From Hyalangium gracile (lineage in GTDB: Bacteria; Myxococcota; Myxococcia; Myxococcales; Myxococcaceae): DNA of 64,000 bases. Made by a program: the position numbers and the translations under genes. Positions within the stretch are counted from its first letter, which is position 1. Each line of letters begins with the position of its first letter. The stretch lies in the NCBI RefSeq assembly GCF_020103725.1, contig NZ_JAHXBG010000002.1, positions 558,001 through 622,000 on the forward strand. The letters run 5' to 3'. Below are positions 7,908 to 18,800 of this stretch, piece after piece. The notes beneath the pieces are model-generated. The model did not search any database and was not told the DNA's origin. It saw only the letters and a program-made list of their open reading frames with translations.

Positions 7908-9308
7908 GTGACTTCATTGTCCCAGCCCCAGATGTTGGGACGTCACGCCATCGTTTGTGGCAGCAGCATGGCCGGACTGCTCACCGCAGGCCTGCTGGCG
8001 CGCCACTTCGAACGCGTCACGTTGGTAGAGCGCGACCCCCTGGAGGACTCGGCGCAGCCGCGCAAGGGAGTGCCGCAGGGTGTCCACACGCACATCCTGT
8101 TGCGGCGGGGCCTGGACATCGCGGCCAGCATCTTCCCCGGGCTCCTCGAGGATCTCCAGGCGGCCGGGGCGCAGGTGATGGACATGTCCGCCGACTGCGA
8201 GTGGCATGTGGCAGGCATCTGGCGCAAACGCATCCACAGCGGCGTCTCCATGTATTCGCAGACCCGGCCCCTGTTCGAGTGGCGCGTGCGCTCGAGGTTG
8301 GCCGCATTGCCCAACGTGCGCATCCTGGATGGGCAGGAGGCAGCCAGCTTCCTGGTGAGCGCCGACGGCACCTCCATCAGGGGCCTGAAGATTCGCGCCG
8401 TCGGGAGTGATGCGGAGACCGAGCTCGAGGCCGACCTGGTGGTGGATGCCAGCGGCCGCGGGAGTCGAACGCCACAGTGGATGGAGGGCCTGGGGCTCCC
8501 GAAGGTGGAGGAGACGCAGCTGAAGGTCGACGTGGGCTACGCCACGCGGCTCTACCACAGGCCAGCGGGCTTCGACCCAGGGTGGAGAGCGCTCATCCTG
8601 TCGGCCGAGCTGCCGCGAATCCGGCGCATCGGAGCCATCCTGCCCGTGGAGGGAGACCGGTGGACGATCACTCTCGGGGGCTGGCTGAAGGACTATCCGC
8701 CGACGGATGACGCGGGCTTCCTCGAGTACGCGCGCACGCTGGTCCAACCGCACCTGTACGAGGTGCTACGGGGCGCAAGTCCGCTCGGTCCCGCGAGCAG
8801 CTACCGCTTCGCGCACAGCCAGTGGCGCCACTACGAGCGGCTGCCCAGGTTGCTCGAGAGGCTGGTGGTGGTGGGAGATGCATACTGCTCGTTCAACCCC
8901 ATCCATGGGCAGGGCATCACCACGAGCGCGTTGCAGGTGGAGTGGCTGGGCGAGTGCCTCCGCCAGGGGATGAACACGCTGGCGCGTCGCTACTTCGAGG
9001 GCGCTGGAAGCATGTTGAAGGGTGTCTGGGCCATGTCCACCACCGAGGACCTGCGCCTGCCCGAGCTGGATGGGGTCCGCCCGATGGGGAGCGGCCTGGC
9101 GTCCTGGTATGGGGAGCGGTTCCAGCGGCTGACGACGAAGGACGACGAAGCCATCCAGACGTTCATGCAGGTGATGCACATGATCAAGCCACCGACGGCC
9201 ATGTTCTCGCCGCGGCTGGTGCTGAAGACGCTGATGCGGCAGCCGGTGAGCTCGGAGCTGGCACGAGGGCCGGCGCTGCCCACCCAGGGGGAGCAGCAAG
9301 TCGCGTGA
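7908..9308 (+). CDS. FAD-dependent monooxygenase-like oxidoreductase
   Basis: The 466-aa protein (GTG start) belongs to the PHBH / geranylgeranyl-reductase-like flavoprotein group. The N-terminal Rossmann motif is GSSMAGLLTAGLLA with an acidic ribose-binding end (VERD), and the second FAD motif is VVGDAYCSFNPIHGQGI near residue 330. The middle holds the beta-sheet substrate domain. A conserved RKGVPQGVHTHILL segment after the first motif is typical of FAD monooxygenases acting on hydrophobic substrates. Substrate unknown. It is probably co-transcribed with the SRPBCC gene and converges on the patatin-WD40 gene 33 bp away. Confidence 0.85.
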   Translation: MTSLSQPQMLGRHAIVCGSSMAGLLTAGLLARHFERVTLVERDPLEDSAQPRKGVPQGVHTHILLRRGLDIAASIFPGLLEDLQAAGAQVMDMSADCEWHVAGIWRKRIHSGVSMYSQTRPLFEWRVRSRLAALPNVRILDGQEAASFLVSADGTSIRGLKIRAVGSDAETELEADLVVDASGRGSRTPQWMEGLGLPKVEETQLKVDVGYATRLYHRPAGFDPGWRALILSAELPRIRRIGAILPVEGDRWTITLGGWLKDYPPTDDAGFLEYARTLVQPHLYEVLRGASPLGPASSYRFAHSQWRHYERLPRLLERLVVVGDAYCSFNPIHGQGITTSALQVEWLGECLRQGMNTLARRYFEGAGSMLKGVWAMSTTEDLRLPELDGVRPMGSGLASWYGERFQRLTTKDDEAIQTFMQVMHMIKPPTAMFSPRLVLKTLMRQPVSSELARGPALPTQGEQQVA

Positions 9309-9341
9309 CACCCGGGCCTCTCCTGGCGCGGGCCCATACCG

Positions 9342-12300
9342 TCACCGCGCGGCCGGCGGCGACCAGTGCTGCGCCCCACCCCCGAGGAAACGCGCTCGTT
9401 CAGCTTGCGTGAAGGTCGAGCGCCCCCGGCGAGCCTCAACGCGGCCCACCAGCGATTTCAAGCTGGTGGCGTGCAGGCGGAGCCACCCGTCATGGCCCAC
9501 GACGATCAGCCAGTCGCCGTCCTCGCTGAAGGCGGCGGCACGCGGCTTCGACAGATCCTGATCGAAGACGGCGCTGATGGCCCAGCCACCCTCGGCGGCT
9601 CTCCAGAGCAGGCCACGCCCCGTCTTGTCCGCGGAGAACAGCAGAGTGCCGTCGTGGTTCCAGATGAGCTGGTGACCGCGCAGGCCACGGATCTGGGGGC
9701 TCATCACGAGATCCTTCCGGGCGGCGTTCCAGATCCCAACCACCCCGGTGCGATCACTGGTCGCGAGCAGATTGCCCGCGGGGCTGAACGCGACCCGCTG
9801 CACGACGTTGTCGAGCTGGAGCTGGGTGCTGAGGGTCACCACGGGGGCCTCCGGCGTCCCCCGGTCAGTGACGTGGTAGACGCGGACGTGCCGATCGTTG
9901 CAGGCAGCGGCCAGGTGCGCGCCCGAGGGGTGCCAGGCCAGGTGCCATAGCCCGTCCAGCTCCTGACTCCCCCGCGGCGTCGGTGGTGCGGGCCATGGGC
10001 CCTCGCCGGAGGATGGCTCGCCTCCCAGCGCCGTCGAGAGGTCCCACAGCCGCAGCGACTCCCCGTGCCCGGCCCACACGCCCAGCGCGATCAGCGGACG
10101 CTCCGGATGCCATGCGACCGGCAGGACCTTCTGCTCGAAGCTGGCTCTCGCCCTCAACCGGAGGGGCTCCGCCTCCCAGACCGAGACGTGCTTGCCCTCA
10201 CGCACGGCGAACCACCTGCCGTCGGGGCTCCAGAAGACATCCACGGGCCTGCCCGCAAGGCCCTCCAGGAATCCAGACGGCCATCCCTCGGCGGTGCGCC
10301 AGACGCGGGGGACAGCGAAGCCCTCGCCGCTGTCGGGGAGCATGGCCACCGCGGCCCGGCTCCTGTCGGGGCTGAGTCGGCACCACGGCCCCGTGGCGGG
10401 TCGTCGCGGAGGCAGCTCGAGCTGCGGCATCACCTGCCCGGTGGACCAGGCGATCGGCCTCTCGGAGCGCGTCGCCGCCTCGAGCTCCGTGAGGCTCGAG
10501 AAGTGATCAGGCCCCCCCAGCTGGTGATCCCACAGCCGCACCGTGCCATCCCTGTTGCCGGTGGCCAGGAGCTCGCCATCCGGGCTCCAGACCATCGAGG
10601 AGAGCTTCCCCGTATGGCCGGTGAGCCGCGTCAGCAACCTGCCTGTCAGGGTATCCCAGAGCCAGACCCGCGCTCCCTCCCCGACGGCGAGGAGGCCAGG
10701 CTCGGCCGGGTTCCACGCGAGGTGCGTAGGGACTCCCCCGTCGCACCGCAGCACATCCATGAGCCCGCCCGCGTCACCATCCCAGAGGGAGACCGCGCAA
10801 GACGCCTGGCTCAACGCGGCCAGCGTGCCGCCGTCCGGGCTCCAGGCCACCTCGCTCGTCGGCGCTCCCCGGGTCTCGAGCGGCACCGGAGCGCGGCCAG
10901 GCGAGTACAAGAGGATGCCAGCCGCGCCACCCACCGCCAGCATGGGCTCGCGACGAGCAGCGCCTTGGGGGCGCCAGGCCAGGGCGCATGCACCCGCGAA
11001 CGGTGTCCGCTCGACGACCACCGGCTTCCCGGACTCCAAGCGCCAGAGCACGAGCTCGCCGCTCCCCACCGTCGCGAACCGGTCCCCTCCCGGCTCCCAC
11101 GCCGCGGTGTCCACCTGCACCTCGAGCGGCTTCGCGTTCCGCTCCGAAGCGCTCTGCCCCAGATCGACGAGCGCAGCGGACCGGTGGTCCTTGCTGCTCT
11201 CCCCGCTGGCGCTGACGTTCGGAGCGAGCAGCCAGGTCGCGGACGGCGCGAACGCGAGCCCCCAGTGGTTCCAGGTCTTCACATACAGCCCACGCCCCGG
11301 GGACTGGCGCAGCGCCGCCGCGCTCACGTCGCCTCCGGAGGAGAGCTCCCACAGCTTCACCCAGCCATCGTTGCCAGAGCTCGCCAGCAGGTCTCCCGCG
11401 GGAGACCAGGCGAGGTGGTTCAGGCTTCGATCCGTCCCCTCGGAGTGGCTCCGCGCCCCGGGCTCCAGGCTCTTCTTCTCCCTGTTCCACAGCCGCAGGT
11501 TCCCTTCGTTGTCGCCGATGGCGAGGTGGGTCCCTCGCGGGTGCCAGGCGAGGCACGTCACTCCGGACCTGGAGCTCTCGATGGTGCCCACCGTCAGGCC
11601 ACGCCGCGCGAGGACGCAGCGCAGGGCCCGATCGACGTCCAGCGACAACACGCCCGCCTGCGCCGTCCGCACCGCATGCGCCGCCTCCAGCGCCAGCAGC
11701 CGCGCGAGCTCGAGATCGCCTTCGCGGCTCTCGCGCTCACTCTCGGAGGCCAGGACCCGGATCCACGGCACCTGCCGTTCCCGCCGCTTCTCCTCCTCCC
11801 GCTCTCGCCGGGCCTCCACCAGCTCCGTGAACCGGAACACGGTGGCCTGATCCACGTCCTTGCGCGTCTCCACGTTCACCAGCGAGAGCAGCGCATACGG
11901 GGCAACCCAGGAAGAGATGGCCACGGAGCTGCCGGTGATGCGCTGCGGCACCAGCGGCTCGAGCCAGTCGCGGATCACCTCCGCGCATTCCCCCGCGTGC
12001 TTCTCGGAGGAGGAGGCCACCTCGAGCCCGAAGGACACGATGTCCCTGCGCTCCAGCAGGTACTGCACCAGCTCATGCAGTGCCTGCTCTCCCGCCACCA
12101 GCTCGCGGCCGGTGACAACCAGCGGCATCTCCAGGGTGAGTCTCGTCCCGTCGTCTCGTACCGGCTCGGGCACGTTGTTCAGGCGGGCGCGCCACTGTGC
12201 CCGCGCCTGCGCGACGGCCTGGGCCAACTGAATGCTCTCCCGCGCCTCGTTGGCGATGCGGCGGCCCTCCCCGAACGCGAGCACCCACGCATGGTTGTGC

Positions 12301-14789
12301 TTGGGGCGGTACATCACGGTATTGCGCCCCACGCCCTGGCTCTCCCCCGCGGTCCGCGCGACCATGATGAGCATCCGCAGGGTGTCCTTGGCCCTCAGTA
12401 TCGGGTTGAGCTCGCGCAACAGCACCCCCAGCACGGGCACGGACGGGAACGAGCGCACGCGGGGAGACACCCGGGAGATGGCGTTCGCCGCGATGAAGAT
12501 GTCGGCCCCCTCCGCGCGCAGCACATCCACCGGCACGTTGGCCACCACGCCGCCATCGAGGAAGCGGCGATCACCGACGAGCGTCGGACCGATGAGAGGG
12601 GGCAGCGAACCGCTGGCCCGCGCGCCGAGGCCCACCGTGCCATGGCGGATGTCCCACTCCACACCCGCGTCCGCGTCCGTCACCACGGGGAACAGCGGCA
12701 CCTCCAGCTCATTCAGATCGATCGCGCCGAGCTCATAGTCGACCCACCAGCCGAGCCCCGCGCTGCTGGCGACCCCGAGGAGCGCGACGACGTTGATCAT
12801 GGAGGCGTGATCCACCAGCAGGTTCAGCCCCATCAGCTCGCCCGCGCAGTAGAAGGCGCCCACCACCGAGCCGAAGCTGGAGCCGGACACCATGTCGACC
12901 GGGACGCTCCGAGAGAGCGCCGCTGCGCGGGCCGCCTCCGGAGGGGAGCTCCCGCTGGCCTCTCGCGGCGGAGCGCCGAGCAGCTCCTCCAGCAGGGCCA
13001 GGTGCACGAAGCCGTAGGCACCACCGCCCCCGAGCGCGACACCTACCCGGCGGCCCGTCGCGGCGCGGGCCCACCGGTCGAACGTGCGCCGCAGCACCTC
13101 CGGCGCATCCTCGAGCGTCCGGGGGAGCGGGCCGCCCGAGGACCAGTCCTTGGGGAACCGGACCCGCACCGTCCCCATGGGCCACCTCATCGTCGCCTCG
13201 TCCCGCTTCCGTCGTATCCGGGCGCGCAGGCCATCCGCCGCGAGCCCTGCCACCTCCCCGAGCCGGGAGAACAGCTTCCACCGGCCATGCTTCACGTCGT
13301 CGCCCGTCGCGTGCTCGACGCCATCCTGGCGGATCCTCTCGAGGCGAGCGGGCACCTCCGAGCTCAGCAGCCCCGTGGGGATCAGCTGGACCTTGCCTCC
13401 GTACCCGTCGAGCGAGGGGCGCTCGCTGACGTCATTGAGGAGGTACAGCAGCCTGGCGGGCCCGCGCCGGGCCCCCTCCGTCGAGAGCAGCTCAAGCACC
13501 TGGGCGCGCTCCGGGCGATCGAGCGCGGAGACGTCGATGATCGTGACGTTCACCTCACCCGCGACGCGAGCCCCATCCTGCATCCAGGCGAGCTCGTTGT
13601 TGTAGGTGAGTACCCGGCCCGCCTGTGCTGGCCACTCGATGGTGCTCTCGGCCACCCACCCATCCCGGGCGCCCTTCGGCCGGCGGATCTTCCCAGGGCG
13701 CGAGGTGGTCGCCTCGGCCACGAGGTGCACCACGTGGACGTGCTCCTCGAGGTGCGCCGCGATCCGCTCCGCCAGCAGGCAGGCCAGCTCCCTCAGCGGG
13801 AGTGTCACGGAAGGCGCGCTGTCCAGCATCAGGAACTGGTTCAGCGCGGGAGGACCTGGGTCGGGTATCAGCTCGGGACTCCCCCGGCGAATGGCTCGAT
13901 GGAGGTCCGGCACCGTCTGGATGAGGTGCATCAGGTGCGCTCCCTCGATGCGAAGGAGCACCGTGCTCCCCACCTCCTCCTCCGGCACCACCACGCTGCC
14001 CGCCAGCGGCTTCTTCAGCAGGAGCTTCTTCGACGCGATGATGGCCGGCGGTCGAAAGACAGCGAGGCGCTGGACGCCGCGGCGAAGCTCCGAGGAGCCC
14101 CCGAGCAGGATGAAGAAGGCCGTGGGGAGAGCCCCCTCCCTCATGAGCACACGATAGCCGCGGTCACCGATGGTGACGCGCTCCAGGCTCTCCACGTCCA
14201 CCCGCGCGGCACCCTCCACGAGCCGGCGAAGATCGTGCCGGTGCGCATTGGTGAACCGAGGCTCGTAGTCGAGCGCCCGCACCGCGTCGCACGCCAGCGG
14301 GACGGCGGCCGCGGCCGCGAGCAGGCGCTTCAGGATGTCAGTGCCCAGGCCCGTGAAGGCCCGAGGAAAGGACTCGAGCGGCAGCTCGAGGAGTTCCATC
14401 GGCTCGAGCGCCGTGGCCCGGCGTGGCTTGCGCCCGGCCTGTCCGGTGGACCATTCCGCTACGTACTGGAGCCCGAGGACACTCCCGGGCTGGGGCTTGA
14501 ACCCCCCACCCTCTTCCTGCACGAAGGCGGCTCCCTTCCAGACGAACCTGAGCGCGGGCGGCAGCCTGTCGAGCCGCGTCCCGGCTTCGTAGCGGCGCAA
14601 GACGAGCCACTCCGCCAGCCAGCTGGCGTGAGCTGGCTGAAGCGGGGCTGGTTGCGGCTGCTCTGACTGCGGCGAAGCTGACTGGGGCGCCTCGTCAATC
14701 GCCAGCGCCGGGCAACCCAGGAGCAGGCGCTCCCATTCACTTCCAGAGCTTGCAGCCATGCGTTCTCGCTCCTCCAGGTTCGCTTCCAT
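9342..14789 (-). CDS. NTE-like patatin phospholipase fused to WD40 propellers
   Basis: This 1815-aa protein is last in the four-gene operon. About residues 50-310 look like two degenerate cyclic-nucleotide-binding-type modules, the arrangement seen in neuropathy-target-esterase relatives. The patatin domain follows: oxyanion loop GGGGAYG (about 585), nucleophile elbow GSSFGS (about 636) and catalytic Asp in DGGVVANVP (about 743), so the Ser-Asp dyad is intact and lysophospholipase/phospholipase activity is expected. A helical linker around 1050 leads into 14-15 WD40-like repeats (about 1090-1790; for example LAWSPAGDLLASSGNDGWVKLW), enough for two propellers. No signal peptide is seen. The CNB-like assignment is the least certain part. 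The long reading frame on the opposite strand is a shadow. Confidence 0.85.
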   Translation of the reverse strand: MEANLEERERMAASSGSEWERLLLGCPALAIDEAPQSASPQSEQPQPAPLQPAHASWLAEWLVLRRYEAGTRLDRLPPALRFVWKGAAFVQEEGGGFKPQPGSVLGLQYVAEWSTGQAGRKPRRATALEPMELLELPLESFPRAFTGLGTDILKRLLAAAAAVPLACDAVRALDYEPRFTNAHRHDLRRLVEGAARVDVESLERVTIGDRGYRVLMREGALPTAFFILLGGSSELRRGVQRLAVFRPPAIIASKKLLLKKPLAGSVVVPEEEVGSTVLLRIEGAHLMHLIQTVPDLHRAIRRGSPELIPDPGPPALNQFLMLDSAPSVTLPLRELACLLAERIAAHLEEHVHVVHLVAEATTSRPGKIRRPKGARDGWVAESTIEWPAQAGRVLTYNNELAWMQDGARVAGEVNVTIIDVSALDRPERAQVLELLSTEGARRGPARLLYLLNDVSERPSLDGYGGKVQLIPTGLLSSEVPARLERIRQDGVEHATGDDVKHGRWKLFSRLGEVAGLAADGLRARIRRKRDEATMRWPMGTVRVRFPKDWSSGGPLPRTLEDAPEVLRRTFDRWARAATGRRVGVALGGGGAYGFVHLALLEELLGAPPREASGSSPPEAARAAALSRSVPVDMVSGSSFGSVVGAFYCAGELMGLNLLVDHASMINVVALLGVASSAGLGWWVDYELGAIDLNELEVPLFPVVTDADAGVEWDIRHGTVGLGARASGSLPPLIGPTLVGDRRFLDGGVVANVPVDVLRAEGADIFIAANAISRVSPRVRSFPSVPVLGVLLRELNPILRAKDTLRMLIMVARTAGESQGVGRNTVMYRPKHNHAWVLAFGEGRRIANEARESIQLAQAVAQARAQWRARLNNVPEPVRDDGTRLTLEMPLVVTGRELVAGEQALHELVQYLLERRDIVSFGLEVASSSEKHAGECAEVIRDWLEPLVPQRITGSSVAISSWVAPYALLSLVNVETRKDVDQATVFRFTELVEARREREEEKRRERQVPWIRVLASESERESREGDLELARLLALEAAHAVRTAQAGVLSLDVDRALRCVLARRGLTVGTIESSRSGVTCLAWHPRGTHLAIGDNEGNLRLWNREKKSLEPGARSHSEGTDRSLNHLAWSPAGDLLASSGNDGWVKLWELSSGGDVSAAALRQSPGRGLYVKTWNHWGLAFAPSATWLLAPNVSASGESSKDHRSAALVDLGQSASERNAKPLEVQVDTAAWEPGGDRFATVGSGELVLWRLESGKPVVVERTPFAGACALAWRPQGAARREPMLAVGGAAGILLYSPGRAPVPLETRGAPTSEVAWSPDGGTLAALSQASCAVSLWDGDAGGLMDVLRCDGGVPTHLAWNPAEPGLLAVGEGARVWLWDTLTGRLLTRLTGHTGKLSSMVWSPDGELLATGNRDGTVRLWDHQLGGPDHFSSLTELEAATRSERPIAWSTGQVMPQLELPPRRPATGPWCRLSPDRSRAAVAMLPDSGEGFAVPRVWRTAEGWPSGFLEGLAGRPVDVFWSPDGRWFAVREGKHVSVWEAEPLRLRARASFEQKVLPVAWHPERPLIALGVWAGHGESLRLWDLSTALGGEPSSGEGPWPAPPTPRGSQELDGLWHLAWHPSGAHLAAACNDRHVRVYHVTDRGTPEAPVVTLSTQLQLDNVVQRVAFSPAGNLLATSDRTGVVGIWNAARKDLVMSPQIRGLRGHQLIWNHDGTLLFSADKTGRGLLWRAAEGGWAISAVFDQDLSKPRAAAFSEDGDWLIVVGHDGWLRLHATSLKSLVGRVEARRGRSTFTQAERARFLGGGAQHWSPPAAR

Positions 14790-14807
14790 ACCGAGGCGTC
14801 GGTGTCC

Positions 14808-15860
14808 TCACCAGTGGTCGCGGAGCCACTCGAGGACTCCCTGCCAGCTGCGCGTGCTCTCTCCCTGGGTGCCCGGCAGGCCCTGCACGTAGGCCTTGGC
14901 GTCACGCTGGAGATGGCGGTTCATGAACGAGGGGAAGTTGAGCCCGTACATCATCACCCACTCGAGCAGGTTCACGCCCGCCTGCGGGTTGACGCGCAGG
15001 TATGGCAGGTCCTCGGATCGGGTCTCTGGATGCAGCGCCTTCATCAGCTCCATGCCGTCTTCGGTGGAGGGGTAGATGTTGAGGTCGTACAGGAAATGCA
15101 CCAGCCGCAATCGCCGGAGCCATTGCAGCCAACCCCAGTCGTGGTCACCAACCACCTGGCCGGCCGGCACGAGGCCGTTGCCGATCGACAGGAGCACGAA
15201 GTCCTCGGGCTCCGGAATCTCGTCGGGGTGCTTCCTGTGGAGCTGCCACAGGTAGACCAGTGCCATCGCGCTGGGGTTGTTGCGGAGCAGCCCCCCATCA
15301 GCGCTGCCATCATGGATCGGCGCCAGCAGGGGCGCGGCGGAGGAAGCGAGCGCGACGTCGAGTGCCTTCCTGTCGCCGTGTTCCCAGCTGTTCCAGTTCC
15401 TCAGGTTGAACAGCGTGGGGCCGCTGAGGCCCACGGCCGTCAACAGCACCTTCTTGCTCAGGCCTCCGAGCGTACTCGCGCCGACGAGGGGCTCGAGCAC
15501 ATGACGGAAGTTGTCGCCGTACAGGGACTTGCTGAGGAGAACGAAGCGGAGCCAGTGGGGGTTCGTCAGCGCGCGGGTTCCCTGGTTGCTCCACAGCGCG
15601 GACAGCGCCCGCTCCACCCCCTTCGCCCATTGATCAGGCGGCTGCGCCGCGATGGTGAGCGCGTTCCAGGCACCAGCCGAGGTACCGACGATGACGTCGG
15701 CTCGCTCCAGCAGGCTGGGATGGTTGTCCATCATCTCCTTCAAGAGCAGGATCGACACCATCCCCCCCGAGGTGCTTCCACCGTCGAGGGAGAGGATGCG
15801 GAACTTCTTGCGATTCCCAGCACCTTCCCCTTGCTTGCCCATGAACTCCCCGTTTGCCAT
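14808..15860 (-). CDS. Patatin-like phospholipase
   Basis: The 350-aa protein has a patatin fold: a glycine-rich loop LSLDGGSTSGGM (about 23-34; it differs from the usual GGGxRG by having Thr-Ser in place of the Arg region), the nucleophile GTSAGAW with Ser61, and the catalytic Asp in DGGLLRNNP near 189. It is expected to cleave acyl esters of phospholipids or a related acyl product. The ATG at 15860 is chosen because it lies 5 bp after the synthase stop codon and starts just ahead of the domain; the frame stays open upstream only inside the synthase gene. No signal peptide is seen. The pairing with a second patatin in the same operon is unusual. Confidence 0.88.
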   Translation of the reverse strand: MANGEFMGKQGEGAGNRKKFRILSLDGGSTSGGMVSILLLKEMMDNHPSLLERADVIVGTSAGAWNALTIAAQPPDQWAKGVERALSALWSNQGTRALTNPHWLRFVLLSKSLYGDNFRHVLEPLVGASTLGGLSKKVLLTAVGLSGPTLFNLRNWNSWEHGDRKALDVALASSAAPLLAPIHDGSADGGLLRNNPSAMALVYLWQLHRKHPDEIPEPEDFVLLSIGNGLVPAGQVVGDHDWGWLQWLRRLRLVHFLYDLNIYPSTEDGMELMKALHPETRSEDLPYLRVNPQAGVNLLEWVMMYGLNFPSFMNRHLQRDAKAYVQGLPGTQGESTRSWQGVLEWLRDHW

Positions 15861-15865
15861 TGAAG

Positions 15866-18800
15866 TCACGCGCCGGTAAGCCGGTCGATCCGCGTCCGCA
15901 GGGCCTGCCCGAGCTTCCCCACGTTCTCCTGGCTCAGCAACGTCATGTGATTGCCCGGCACCAGCTCCACCTCGAGCTCGCTGGTGACGAAGTCGCGTGT
16001 CTGCTCGAGGTCCAGCATCCGCCTGTCGAGTCGGCTGCCCGTCGCCCGGAAGAGGGTGACCGGGCCCCCGTAGGGCCGCGGCTGATAGTTCACCGCCGAG
16101 AGGAAGTTGGTCTTGTACACCGCCATCAAGCGCGGCAGGTTGAGCGCCAGGCTGCGACCGTAGCGGGCAATGGTGGCGGCGTCCCGCTCCAGCAGCGTGC
16201 GCATCGAGTCGGGCAGGTTCACGCCCACCCACCGGCTGAGCAGCAGGAAGTCCTGGTAGGAGGTCGGCGGCTTGATCTCGAAGAACAGCCGCAGCACATC
16301 CGAGACCGCGGAGGCCACCCGCAGCCTGCTCTCTCCCAGAGGGCGCCCCCCCGCCGACACCACCCCGCTGTCCAGGAGCGCGAGCAGCGGCACCGGCGCG
16401 GAGGCCTGCGCCAGAAGGCGCGCCATCTCGAAGGCCACGACGCCGCCGAAAGACCACCCTCCCAGGCAGTACGGCCCGCTCGGCACCACCTGCCGCAGCT
16501 CGCGCACGTAGCGCGCTGCCAGCGCCTCCACCGTATCGGGCGTCTGCTCGTCATCGTGCAGGCCAGGGCACTGAAGGCCGTAGACGGGTTGGTCAGGCCC
16601 GAGGTGAGGAATCAAGCCCGCGTAGCACAGCGGGCTGCCGCCCGCGGGATGAACCAGGAACAGTGGCGGCCGGCGTCCCGTCGGCGAGAGCGGCACGACG
16701 CAGGTCGGCGCCGCGTCCCCTCCCCTCTCTCGCCGCGGCGATTCCAGCAGGCGCCCCATCCCGGCCACCGTCGGATCGCGCATGAACTCAGGCATGCTGA
16801 TGGCCACCCCGAGCTCGTCACGCACGCGGGCGAGGAGGTGCACCGCCACGAGCGAGTCGCCCCCCGCGTCGAAGAACGTCTTGCGGCGGTCGAGGCCGCG
16901 GACACCGAGCGCCGCCTCCCAGATGGCCACCAACCGCGCTTCCACGCCCCTCGCGCCGCCAGCGTCGGGGACAGGAGCGCTCACCGCCGGAGGGGGCCGC
17001 ATGGGCTCTCCCACCGCCGCCCCAGGCGCGCGCTGAGGGCTGTCCGGAAGGCCGAGGGGCTCGAGCGGACGCTGGGCGATGAACAGGCGGTGATCGGCGC
17101 CAGGCGAGCCAGCGGGGAAGGTGCGGGCGGACGCGACGTCGAGGCGTGCGAGCACCGCCTCCCACTGCGCGGCGCTCATGAGCAGCTCCGTGCGGCCGTC
17201 GTTGAAGTCCCAGTAGCCGGGCGCCAGCCCCCACATGAGGTGGTGGAAGCGCTCGACCTCCACGGCCTCGATGAGCATGAGCAGGCCTGCCGGGGCGAGC
17301 AGGGGCAGCAGCTGCTCCATGGTGCGCCGCACGTCGGGCGTCGCGTGCACCACGTTCAGGGCCAGGATCACGTCGTAGTCGCCGAGGCGCAGACCCTGCT
17401 CCACCGGGTCGGCGGCGATGTCGTACCGCGAGCAGCGCAGGTTCGTGATGCCGCGCCGCGCCGCCTCCGCCTCGGCGCGAAGCACGAACAGACGACCGAT
17501 GTCCGTGAAGTGATAATCCACCCTGGCGCCTCGGAGCGCTTCCAGGGCTGGCCAGGTCAGCAGGCCGCGGCCCCCGCCGACCTCCAGGATGCGCAGCGGG
17601 CGGGCTCTCGGCCGCGCGGCGAGCTCCGCCAGCACCTCGGTGGTCAGCGAGATGCACACGCGCGACTGGTTGTACTCCACCGTGCGCTGCTCGCAGTCGC
17701 GGATGAAGGCGTCGGTGCCATCCGGGAAGAGCACGCTCACCGCATCGTGCTCGCCGCACAGGGCGGGGCCGAGGTGCTCCGCCGAGCGCCGAAGGAAGCT
17801 GAGGATGCCGGCGAACCCAGGGTGGGCGGCGGCGAGCTCCGCCTCTCGCGCGGCCGAAGGTGGGATGTCGGATGCGTCCGTCAGGCACTCGATGACTTCG
17901 CCGCGCCGCGCGAGATGCCCGTCCCGCTCCAACGAGTCGAGCAGGAAATCGAAGAAGCGATGGAACCGGGGAAGCACGCCGACTGCCCGGAGCCACTCGT
18001 CGCGCGAGCGGGATTCACCCCGCCGGAGCCCCACCCCGCGGGCGCTCAAGCACTCGCTGATGTAGCTGGTAGTGAGCGCCGAGAGCCCCTCGCGCAGTCC
18101 TGGGTACGCATCCAGCCCTGGGATCGCGAGCTGCTCCTGGATCCGCGCGCCGCGCCGGGCGATCTGGCCGCTCTCCTGCGCCAGCACGAAGGCGCCGTCT
18201 CCACTCGCGGGCGCCTCCGGAGGCTGGTCGGTGCGGGAAGGCACCGGCGCGACTGTCCGCTCTGGCAGCACCAGCGGAAAGGACCGCCGCTCGAAGGGAT
18301 AGGTGGGCAGCGGCACGCGGCGGCGGGACTCGCCCCGGTACAGCGCTTGCCAGTCGATGGGGACACCGGCCGACCACAACCCACCGAGAGTGGAGAGGAA
18401 CGCGCTGCCTGCGTCGCGGCTCGGCAGGACCGGAAAGCAGCGTGCCGGGGCGCCAGAGAGACGCCGCTGCATCGCACGCGACAGGCCGCGCCCTGGTCCC
18501 GCCTCCACGAACACCAGGCTGGCATCGGCGGCCAGCGTGTCCAGCCCGCGAGCCAGTTGCACGGGCTGGCGCGCGTGGCGCACCCAGTATGTCGGGTCCG
18601 TGGCCTCGGCGGCGGTGATCCAATCTCCGGTGACGTTGGAGACGAACGGGATCGAGGGGGGCGAGAGGTGCACGGCCCGCACCCGCGCCTCGAAGTCGGC
18701 GAGCAGCGGCTCCATCATCCACGAGTGGAATGCGCGCTCCACGGGGAGCCGCTCCGTCGCGATTCCGGCAGTCGCGAGGCGGCCTTCCAGCGCCTCCACC

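Noticed and set aside
10065-14666. 1533-aa open frame on the plus strand
   Set aside because: It is antisense to the patatin-WD40 gene; its composition is Arg/His/Gly-rich and no motif is found. GC-rich DNA gives such shadows.
9342-15860. CBASS-type antiphage system suggested by patatin genes
   Set aside because: No cyclic-oligonucleotide synthase, Cap2/Cap3 or other CBASS core gene is nearby; the operon is built around an NRPS-PKS.
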